A stretch of 26,179 nt of DNA from Cerioporus squamosus (lineage: Eukaryota; Basidiomycota; Agaricomycetes; Polyporales; Polyporaceae), in contig JABYQS010000379.1 in NCBI GenBank assembly GCA_022592435.1, positions 1-26,179 of the forward strand, written 5' to 3'. The position numbers and the translations under genes are program-made. The notes below the pieces were generated by a model that was not told where the DNA came from, ran no database searches, and was given only the letters and a program-made list of their open reading frames with translations. Positions 11,264 through 19,312 of the stretch are shown in pieces (the first letter of the stretch is position 1; each line of letters starts with the position of its first letter).

Positions 11264-12360
11264 ACTTACGAGAGAGCGCGTCGGTCGCGAGTTGCAGGTA
11301 TGGTTCTCAGTCCACTACCTCACCCCTTCACTCCTGCCGACTGGCCTTCTCCATACCCGAACTCGCGCACACACGCGTTTCTGTACTTTAGTATCGATGT
11401 TTGAGCCATATACCACGAGTTTATATGCTCTTTCATGTTCAGTGCCCTTAGAATGTTTGCCCATGCCCAAGACCCATCACCCAAATATCGTGTGTGGCTG
11501 ACTGCACCCGTTACACACCATAAATTTCCTCCAGAGCCAGTACAACACAATATCTATCATAGATCCATGCTCATGTTTAGCTCGACGTTGCTCCTTCCTG
11601 AACATATCTGCAAGAGACGTCCTGCTCTGCTTGAGGTCAGAGCTGGGCGCCTGCATACAACTGCATGCCGGGGTGTCGTGCAGCGTGTGTCGAAGTGACA
11701 TGGCAACTTGTGCAGGATTGGCATGTAGATAGTCAAGCAAGTAATGCACATAGCATGCTGTGTGTACAGAGGGAAAGAGGATCCAACAAAGGATTATGAT
11801 ACATATTGCAACAACAGTCTCTCACCAGTAACACCGGGCCAGGAGCACACTCCATAGCCTCCTTCTCCCTCCATAATTGCCCCAAAATCCTCCTCTGAGA
11901 CCTCTCCTGCCATTTCTGACGTCCGAGAACCCTCCTATACCGATCATAAAAGCAAGTCCCATGATAGCGGCGCGCGGGGTGTGCGGAAGTGGTACTGACG
12001 GTTGAGGACCAGACAAAATTCGCCTTACGCTAGCTGCAAAGGGGCTAGAGAAGCTCTTCATTGGAATCTCGACGCTGGTTTGTGCATAAGTTTCCGAGAT
12101 ATCGTCAGGCGAGGTCGGTGGTGGCTGAAAACGCGGTCGAGCCAAGTTGATGCGTCGCTGCGGTCGAATCCTCGCAATATGGGTATCATTAGATGCGCGT
12201 GGCCAAGCAGAGTAAACAGCAAGAAGAAGTAAGGCAAAAGGATGAACGGGAGAGGAGAATCGTCGTTCGAAGTTTCAAGTGGAGGCGGTCAAGGGCAGAG
12301 CGCAGGTGGTGGCGTCCCGCGCCGCGCGGCGCCAAACGACAAGTGGTGTGAAAAGCGCTG
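10785..12360. mobile_element. Foldback / long-TIR element flanked by TA (candidate)
   Basis: Two inverted arms of about 480 bp enclose a 616-bp spacer. The outer ends are CAGCGCTTTTCACACC and its complement, and each is bordered by TA (10783-10784 and 12361-12362). Repeat similarity stops within two bases beyond the TA on both sides (CCTA left, TAGG right). This is the architecture of a non-autonomous long-TIR or foldback DNA element with Tc1/mariner-like TA target duplication. No transposase is present in the spacer. The element ends 66 bp before the LSM2 start codon, so it would lie in or replace the LSM2 promoter. The alternative is a simple inverted segmental duplication of the LSM2 upstream region. 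Confidence 0.5.
11264..11879. other. Spacer of the inverted repeat
   Basis: Single-copy 616-bp segment between the arms. No transposase, RNA gene or recognisable protein frame was found. If the whole structure were transcribed, this would be the loop of a long hairpin RNA. Confidence 0.55.
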
Positions 12361-12364
12361 TAGG
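11880..12364 (-). repeat. Right arm of the large inverted repeat, adjacent to LSM2
   Basis: Reverse-complement copy of 10781-11263. On its minus strand an open frame with in-frame ATG at 12061 runs to 11822 (79 residues, MKSFSSPFAASVRRI...) and includes a short hydrophobic stretch (AAIMGLAFMIGIGG). The homologous frame of the left arm ends after 41 residues. The product is unrecognised and coding status is doubtful; the arm may only be regulatory or transposon DNA. Confidence 0.88.
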
Positions 12365-12427
12365 CGCCTGCGGTTCGCGTCGACGTCGTGTTTTCCTTCG
12401 CGCTCGTCGTCAAGCCCGTTGAGCACG

Positions 12428-12958
12428 ATGGTGCGCAAGTCGCGAGTCTCCTCTCAATTTACATACTCAACTGAGTTTGATGCCTTTGCAGTTGATCTTC
12501 TCGGTGTTCAAGACTCTCACCGACCAGCAGGTCACCGTCGAGCTGAAGAACGACCTCTCCATCACTGGCACTCTCAAGTCCGTCGACCAGTACGTTCCTC
12601 CAGCATATGCGTGGGCGAAATCTTGCCGCTGATGTGCGGTGCTGTTGAACTCGAAGATTCCTGAACATCCGGCTCGACAACATTAAGGTCCTCGACGAGG
12701 CGAGACATCCACACATGGTGCGTACGTGGCATCTGAAGTGTGCTCTCGCGGTACTCAAGCCTGGCGCGTTCGCCCCTTCAGATGGCCGTGAAGAATTGCT
12801 TCATCCGGGGCTCCGTAGTCCGGTACGTGCAACTCCCCGCTGAGCATGTTGATACGCAACTGCTGGAGGATGCCACGCGACGAGGTATGTACAACTATGG
12901 TTCCGTTCCTGCACGTACTCATGTCGAATCTGCAGAGAATCTCGCCCAGAAGCGATGA
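12428..12958 (+). CDS. LSM2: U6 snRNA-associated Sm-like protein LSm2
   Basis: Subunit shared by the nuclear LSm2-8 ring, which binds the 3' end of U6 snRNA, and the cytoplasmic LSm1-7 ring that promotes decapping and mRNA decay. Five exons: 12428-12430, 12492-12589, 12657-12717, 12782-12884 and 12936-12958. They total 288 nt and encode 95 residues, the usual length of eukaryotic LSm2. Sm motif 1 is visible in VTVELKNDLSITGTLKSVD-like sequence with F-LNIRLDNIKV. Sm motif 2 is VKNCFIRGSVVRYVQLP. The C-terminus ends RRENLAQKR. The first coding exon is the ATG alone; a 61-nt intron (GTGCGC...TTTGCAG) separates it from LIFSVFKTL. The start lies 66 bp from the end of the inverted repeat, so the promoter is probably inside that repeat. 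Identification is very secure. Confidence 0.96.
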
Positions 12959-13382
12959 TAAATCTGCGTTCTTGTCACATTTCGGAGGGGTGTTTGCTGC
13001 AGGTGCGCTCGTATTCGTCATATGTACTCTATCTCGCATATCTGTATTATGTACCATGGGACCCTATGATGACCGGTTATCCGAGTATCTCTCATCGTAG
13101 CGAGCTGCTGCTGGCGCGTGTTCATCTCATGGAACCTTCACTAACACACAGTGTCGCAGGCAGGCTCTCTCAGAAGCAGGTGTGTGCCATCAGATGAACG
13201 TCCATATATCCATCACCGAACTATCGTACACATTACAGGTTCCCAAGGAGATACAACAAGTAAGAAACACACTACGGATATAGCAACGTCATCAAGCTAC
13301 GATATATGAGTACAAACAAGACTACAACGGAGCATTCGTGTTGAGAAGAGTCGCAGAGAACGCGGCACGTCACTTGATGTCC
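12959..13382. other. Convergent 3' region between LSM2 and gene A
   Basis: Holds the 3' ends of LSM2 (plus) and of the family gene A (minus). It is relatively AT-rich and contains no supported gene. It should contain two facing polyadenylation regions. Confidence 0.5.
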
Positions 13383-14923
13383 CTAGGTCCTTGGACGAGC
13401 TTTGCCGGCTTGCTTGCGGATCCGAGTGGACGACTGAACAGGCACCTTCGCGGACTTGGCGAGCTTCGCATCCACCTTCTCCAGCTCGATGCCCCCGACC
13501 GAAGCACTCGTCGCGTTATCCGGTGTAGGGGTGTTGAGCTGGGTAGGTCCGTCGGAGGGCGTGACTGTCCCGACCGCGGTGCTCTCCGGAGAGGGCACGG
13601 TGGAGACGATGGAGGTGGACGCCAAACCAGGCGATGTATGCAGTGCAGCCTGCAGGCCCTCGGTCCGGGAGCAGGAAGCAAGTCCCGACGCAACCTCTGC
13701 GAGCATCACCAGCGCATCCAACGAAGGAGGTCCGATCGACACGTCGCAAACTGGTTCGTGCGGAGCGCCTTGGACAAGAACGACCCCCGAACTCAGCTTA
13801 ACTGGCGTACGTGGGATCGGGAAGCAACCCATGGGAAGGGGACGGCGCTGCGTCTCACTCGCTCCAAGGTTCTGCGACGTACTGGCCGCCTCAGGCTCCT
13901 TCGCAGCAATCGACTGGAGAGTCTTCTTGGCCGGAGCTTCCTTTGACGTTCTCTGGCGCTGCATATCTACCGCCTCCACCCTTGCTTGCGGCTCCTCCAC
14001 CATCACGACATCGATTTCGGTCTCCGTGTCATGACATGTGGACATGGTCTCGACGATGGCACCGGTCCTTTGTCTCTTGGAGGCCCGCGCCTTGACTTCG
14101 GATCGTGTCGTCCTGTGCTTGTCCGACGCAGATGCATGTGCTTGGGTGGGTGCTTGGGTCTTGGCCTGACGACGTCTTAACACCCTTCGTTCGACAGGAC
14201 GGGCGATCGCCGGCAGCCACCCAAGCCGGTAGCTCTCTACAGCCCGCAGGGAGAACTCTCTGTCCACCCATGATGCTGTTCTTGGCACTGTAATGAGTGG
14301 TGGTCGCGAGTCTGGGAGACGGCACCCCAATCAGCCACCGAACGAGTGCATCTACTGAACGAGCACTCACTGACGACCTCATCCACCAAGTTCGCCGTCG
14401 TCGTCCACGAGGTTTTCCCCCAGAACGCCCAGAACGCGGTGTCTCCCGGAAACGCGAACGTCGAGAGGGCCCCGAGGGCAAACACTGCCTTGATCATGGC
14501 AAGGCTCCACTCGCCCGGCTGCAAGTTGAACACTTCCTCGACATGCCTCCTGCAAGCCTCCCAACCCTCCCCTGCCTGCAGGAAACCACCCTTCTCAGCC
14601 CTCCACCAAGACACATGATGTCCCGTCTTGACGTGCCACGGCGCGTTCTCCGGCACCGCGGCGTGGGCGGCCTCCGCGAGCTGCAGGGCGTGCGCGGTAC
14701 GCTCGACATACTGTGTCACTATCGGGTGGTTGTCGGGCATCGTCCCCTCGGATATCTTTCCGGCAGACCGCTCGTGCGTGCGAGGAGTGCCGGCGTGAGT
14801 GGTGGTGGTCGTGCTGGTGGTTTTGAACGGCAGTGGTTGCGGTCGAGGAGAGTTGAGTCTTGGCACGGAGACCGGCTCCGAGCGCACGTCCGAGATTTCG
14901 TACTGAAGCTGGAAGACAGACAT
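13383..14923 (-). CDS. Unrecognised basidiomycete protein, family member A
   Basis: Two exons (14923-14371 and 14311-13383) joined by a 59-nt intron give 1482 nt and 493 residues. The N-terminus has QLQYEISDVRSEPV (about 5-18), nearly the same as in member B. A Thr/Ser/Pro linker follows, then a domain of about 110 residues shared by A, B and C with the landmarks HVSWWRAEKGGF, IKAVFALGALS, FWAFWGKTS and NLVDEVVS. The intron falls in phase 1 just after this. The second exon begins with a shared PPLITVP-type segment and continues as a long basic, disordered tail: RRQAKTQ, ASKRQR, an acidic-hydrophobic patch EIDVVMVEE, and at the end LEKVDAKLAKSAKVPV and STRIRKQAGKARP. No signal peptide or membrane segment is seen, and the tail composition suggests a nuclear protein. 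I recognise no known family, and the function is unknown. Confidence 0.8.
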
Positions 14924-15442
14924 GTGGGTATATCAGGTGGTTGGGAGTCGGGGTATACAGGGAAGGAGAGAGGAAGGTGAATGGGAGGTGGATGGCTGGA
15001 GGTTGGAGGTGCGAAGGTGAGCGCCAGGATTTTGAACTGTGGCCCGCTTGGACTTAGGGCCGCATTGCCTTTAGCGAGTGGGACAAAGGGAACTGCGGTG
15101 GCTGTGGGCCCCCAGCATCGAGTGCTTTGGTGCGTTACGGTCTAGATGCATATCGAGTCGCTGTTGCTCATACCGTAGTCATGCATGCAGTCTCGGATGA
15201 TTTGCAGATTCAGGTATCGTCACGAACAGGTACGCGTTAGCAGTCAACTAATCCCGGGACATCCATTACAGAACTAATATCATACACGCTACAGGTAGCT
15301 TTACAGAAACCAGAAGAAATAGCGATACAAAATACAAGATCCAGCGATACAATTGGACGAATACAAATAACCTCACACATCGAGCAAGCCCATGGCAGGC
15401 TAGGACGAGGAAGACTTCGACAACGCGCATCGGCCACCGTCC
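14924..15442. other. Promoter of gene A and 3' flank of gene B
   Basis: The left part is the gene A promoter, including the element shared with B and C. The right part is the 3' flank of gene B, with repeated GCGATACAA words near 15320-15355. No further gene is supported. Confidence 0.5.
15033..15052 (-). promoter_or_regulatory. Shared 20-bp element upstream of gene A
   Basis: The plus strand reads TGAACTGTGGCCCGCTTGGA, 110-129 bp before the gene A ATG. The same 20 bases occur upstream of gene B, and the 11-bp core GCCCGCTTGGA also upstream of gene C. Conservation at the same distance in three promoters suggests a common regulator, or for A and B residual identity from duplication. Confidence 0.6.
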
Positions 15443-16988
15443 TCAGGCCGCCTCCACGCGCGTTGTGACCGCCTTCTGGCGGATCCTAGCGGACGTACGA
15501 ACTGGAACTTTGGAAGGTGCCGTGAGCTTCGCGTCGACCTTCTCGAGGTTGATCGGGAGCTCCTTCGCGACGCCGTTCGGCGTGTTGACACAGGTGACAC
15601 CCTCCAAGGGAGCGGGTGTCCCAACGGCGGTCGCGGCGGGAGACAAGGCAGCCGTACTGGGAAGCACAAGCAGGCCTGGTACGGATGCTGGAGATGAACT
15701 GGGGCCGCGCGGAGGGATGCGGATGCGTCCCGAGGAAGGAGGAGTGGGTTGCGAAGCGGCCTCTTGCGGTGCTTCCTCGACGACATGCTGGGGCGAAGCA
15801 GTGGCCGCACTCTTCCTCGGCGCCCGCCTCTTCCCTGCGGACGTGGACTTCCTCGAGGTCCTCTTCGTTGTCGCCCTCCTCGTCTTCTTCGGACCTGCGA
15901 CAGCCTTCGCCTGCGCCGGTGTCTCCTCTACCATCTCAACGTCAACAACAATGTCTACGTCTCCATTAGTGTTGGCTTCAGCGTCGGCCGGTCCGGTCTC
16001 GGCCACGGCAGCGAGTGCATTCGCAGGTTCGGCTGGGGGGACCATGGCTGCCTCCGCGTTTTGGCGAAGCCGCGCTGACTTGCGCTGAGGACTGACCGGG
16101 ACCTGCGGCTTCGCCGCGCTGCAGCGCGCCGTCCTTGTGCGGGTCCTCTTCGCGACTGGTTGGGCGGCGTCGGAGTCCGCTGCGGCCCGCTTCCGCTTCG
16201 CAAGTTGTGCGGGCTTCGGGTCTTCCGTGAAGAGGTGCAAGTTCGAGGAGATGAACTGGATTGGGTAAACCGTCGTGGGCAAGAGTGGACGTCGGGACTC
16301 TTCGATAGCGAACAAGGCGGACGTCTTGCTCGCCCAAACCACAGAATCGGGGACGGAGATGAGTGGTGGATGGGTGTCTGTGTTGACCACAGGTCGGTCA
16401 TGGGCTGGTATGAAGATGAGGGGGTTACTCACTGATCACCTCGTCCACCAGCTCCGCGGTCCTCTCCGCCGACTTCAAACCCCAAAATGCCCAGAACACC
16501 AGCTCTCCAGGGGAGCCAATACACGATAGCGCAGCCAGGGCAAACACTGCCTTGGTAGTTGACCGTTGGAGCTCACCCCGGTTGAGCATTCGCTCGACGT
16601 GGTCATGGCAGACCGCCGATGAATCCCCCATCCTGACTACTCCTGCCTTCTCCGCGCTCCACCACGAGATACACCTTCCGTCTGTCCTGTGCCATGGCCA
16701 GCCCATTGGGCTCCCCCAGTGACGGCCTTTTGACACTTCAAGCGAAACTTTGGTTCGGGCGACGTACAGTGCAACCGCTGGGTGCTCGACGGAGATCGAG
16801 CCATCTATCATTTCACCTCGGGATAGGGTGCGACGAAATAAACCACAGTCGTCGAGTGGAGAGAACTGGTATAGTTGGTGGCCGTGGTCGACCACGGGTG
16901 GTTGGGGACGGGGTGGACTGTGCGGACGCTCTGGAACCGGCTCGGAGCGTACGTCGGAGACCTGGTATTGGAGGTAGAGAATCGACAT
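15443..16988 (-). CDS. Unrecognised basidiomycete protein, family member B
   Basis: Two exons (16988-16433 and 16377-15443) with a 55-nt intron give 1491 nt and 496 residues. It is the tandem paralogue of member A: same order of parts, same intron position and phase. The N-terminal motif is YLQYQVSDVRSEPVPE. Domain landmarks are CISWWSAEKAGV, TKAVFALAALS, FWAFWGLKS and ELVDEVIS. The second exon starts with PPLISVPDSVVWA. Its tail is strongly basic, with KRKRA, AKRTRTRTAR, KKTRRATTKRTSRKS and KRRAPRKS, and has an acidic patch DIVVDVEMVEE like that of A. The motif RKSARLRQ occurs near the middle of the exon and RTSARIRQ at the end. LEKVDAKL is shared with A. This looks like a DNA- or chromatin-associated protein, but that is inference from composition only. 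The function is unknown. Confidence 0.82.
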
Positions 16989-17738
16989 GGTTACAGCGGC
17001 AGTAGGCGAGTGCTGGGAGAGAGACGATGGTGGTTGGGGGAAAGAGATGAGAGGGGATGGAAGGTGAGTGTTGAGATAATGAACTGTGGCCCGCTTGGAT
17101 TTGACCAGCTTTGACCGCGCGTGCAGCCACTCGTGCTTTGCTTTGTGCCTCCGGCCCGGACCCGCGTCGACGCGACCGCGTTGTTGTGCTCTGTTGACGC
17201 GCTTTGTGCCGCAGCCACCGGACACCGCCTTGCTTTGGTGAGTGTCCTTTGAAGTCGAGGGCCCCGGGCCAGTCTACCGAATTGATGCAAGTCGTCAAGA
17301 TGCCGAGTCCAGCGGCTTCGAGTAAGAAGGGTAGAAAGAGTCGCGGGAGGGCGCAGCCGAGGAGCGGTCGAAGTGAACGTCATGCTCTTATACACCGTCG
17401 ACGAAGACAAAAGCCAGAGAATGGACCAGGACTAGTAGGCTACACAGCACAGCGAGGAGTCGAAGGTGAGTTCAATCATCATCTAGTCTAGAGGGAGGAC
17501 GGCATTCTTATTGTCCGCACGAGCCAGGAATACAAGGCGACGCCGGGCGGAGTGGCATCCAGTGGCACATGGCGCCAAAAGTCTTGTTACGCCACTCAGG
17601 TGTCTTGTCTACTCTAATCCTTCGATCTGAGGCTGATGTAAAGCTAATATAATTGACACTTAGAGCCCTTGGACAGAAGCATCGATAACGTATCCACCCA
17701 GCCGAATGCGCTGCTAGCATCCGGGCGTGAGCCCTCGC
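16989..17738. other. Region between genes B and C
   Basis: Contains the gene B promoter with the shared element at 17080-17099 and the 3' flank of gene C. A short basic open frame on plus (about 17284-17491) and overlapping minus frames exist but show no domain, relative or splice support. They are not called as genes. Confidence 0.45.
17080..17099 (-). promoter_or_regulatory. Shared 20-bp element upstream of gene B
   Basis: Exact copy of TGAACTGTGGCCCGCTTGGA, 92-111 bp before the gene B ATG. The bases outside this word differ from those upstream of gene A, which argues for selection on the element rather than mere recent duplication. Confidence 0.6.
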
Positions 17739-18683
17739 TCACACTTCAGTCAGGCTACTGATGCGGCTGCTTCTGCGGCGAAGCACCGTCGAGGCACCCT
17801 GCCATTGCTTGATGCGCTGGACTAGATAAACGAGTGAGTTATCTCTGTTCTACGATCACGTCGTCCACGACTTACCTCGTTCCTCGCCTCCTATGCTCTC
17901 TGCTCTTGTGTTGGATCGCGAAGACTGCCCGCCCTCGCCACCAGGCCGCGTGGCATGTTTGCGACCAACACTCTCCAAATGCCCGGCCATCCACTTCTGG
18001 ACGCGCTCGAGTGCATCAGAGGCCATATGTTTCTCGTAGTGCCTCTGCCACCAAGTGACTCTTTTCAAGAGGTCTTCGGGGCCGTCGATGTGAATAGGGA
18101 ACAGGACCTCCTTCGGATCCGAGTAGACTGTGAATAGAGGTAAGTACTGCAATGCGAGGACGCAGCCTGTTCTGATCGTTTCGCACCGTAGACATTGCCC
18201 ACGAACGTCGTGAGTACCTCCAAGGAATTCTTCGCCCAGAACGCACAGTGAGCCGGATGCGTCGGAAGGTCAACGACACTGAGCGCTGCGTACACGAAGA
18301 TGTCTGTCTTCAAGCCGCGATCGATCGGGTTCTTCTGCACATGCAAGAGGCCTTTAGCATCCGCGAGGATGTCAGGGACGCTGTCGGGGTTGACGACGGC
18401 ACCCTCTTCGAGTCGCCATCGGGCCAACTCGGCGAGATCTACAGCCTTGCCCGAGGTGAGAGCCTCGTCAAAGACCTGCTTGTGGATATCATTGAGGGCC
18501 TTCTCGACGGTTTTGAGAAAGTATGGCGCGAGGTACGCAACCAATCCCTCTGCCAGCAGTAATCAGAGTCAGTACACTGAAGAAAGATGTCCATCATAGG
18601 AAAAGATACGCACTGTAGTTGCCACCCGGGATATCCCTGGTGAGGTAGTTCTTCTGCTTTGTATTCGTCGGTGGGAGCGACAT
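17739..18683 (-). CDS. Unrecognised basidiomycete protein, family member C (short form)
   Basis: Four exons (18683-18614, 18549-18187, 18127-17876, 17821-17739) give 768 nt and 255 residues. It begins MSLPPTNTKQKNYLTRDI. The domain shared with A and B is seen as RWRLEEGAVV, TDIFVYAALS, CAFWAKNSLEV and FVGNVY. The following intron is in phase 1 at the position homologous to the single intron of A and B. After it comes YSDPKEVLFPIHIDG and an amphipathic helical stretch (LLKRVTWWQRHYEKHM). The long basic tail of A and B is absent. The last intron (17875-17822, GTAAGT..TAG, 54 nt) is a model. If it is retained, the frame stops at 17856 instead, giving a slightly shorter end. No signal peptide or membrane helix. 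The relation to A and B is moderate in sequence but supported by intron position. The function is unknown. Confidence 0.75.
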
Positions 18684-18744
18684 GGTATGTCAGAGACGGG
18701 GAGCGAGACTGTGGCTGTCGGCGAGGGTACCCCGCCAAGGTCTC

Positions 18745-18750
18745 TATATA
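18745..18750 (-). promoter_or_regulatory. TATA box of gene C
   Basis: TATATA on the minus strand (CTGTATATAGAGAC), 62-67 bp before the gene C ATG and directly downstream of the shared GCCCGCTTGGA element in the direction of transcription. Confidence 0.55.
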
Positions 18751-18765
18751 CAGGTAAGACGCGAC

Positions 18766-18776
18766 GCCCGCTTGGA
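18766..18776 (-). promoter_or_regulatory. Core of the shared promoter element upstream of gene C
   Basis: GCCCGCTTGGA (plus strand), 83-93 bp before the gene C ATG and 16 bp upstream of its TATA box. The flanking bases CGCCCGCTTGGACT match gene A on the 3' side, while the TGAACTGTG extension is missing. Confidence 0.5.
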
Positions 18777-19312
18777 CTGCAAGTAAAACAAAGCTGCGTA
18801 GTGCTTTGACGGACGAGTCAATTGATCAACGGCAATCCAGGTGTCCGATACAAGCATGTCAAGGCTGTTGTACTGATGCGCGAGGTTTGCGAAAGGGACC
18901 GCACGCACCATGGACTCCATTGGGCGCAGTACCAGTGAGGCTATTCGAACGTCGCTTCCTAGATGATATTCCCGCGAGTGCTGCGTGTTAGCATGGCACG
19001 TACCGCAAGTGCCTGTGTATGGACTTCCACCATTGAGTATACTTCGTAGGCCGCCGATGAGCCGTCGGGACAGATATCAAGGCGTCGTGGACCGCGGTTA
19101 AGTCAGGCGTTGCGTGAACTGGCGCTCGTCAGGGAATATTACATATACGCAGATTCGCGATCTCCGGGAATATCGGGGAACATACCGCTGCAGCCTGTCG
19201 TCATCATCTCGTCCTCGTCCTCCTCCCCCTCCTCCTCGTCCTCTCGCTCCTTCTCCTTCTCGTTGACATCGTTGTCGTCGGCGGCGGCACAAACTTTTAG
19301 TGCTTGCTCTCG

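Larger units (their letters stand above)
18684..19312. other. Divergent intergenic region between gene C and the TCP11-like gene
   Basis: Serves as promoter region for gene C (minus) and for the TCP11-like gene (plus). The right part is a pyrimidine-rich tract of CTC and CTT words at about 19205-19262, common in fungal housekeeping promoters. No gene is supported between the two. Confidence 0.5.

Noticed and set aside
15465..16088. 207-residue open frame on plus, antisense to gene B
   Set aside because: It mirrors the GC-rich third positions of gene B on the opposite strand and has no domain, while gene B has a paralogue and conserved splice sites.
17284..17491. Small basic open frame on plus between genes B and C
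   Set aside because: No homologue recognised, composition matches promoter-like GC-rich DNA, and the opposite strand is open as well.
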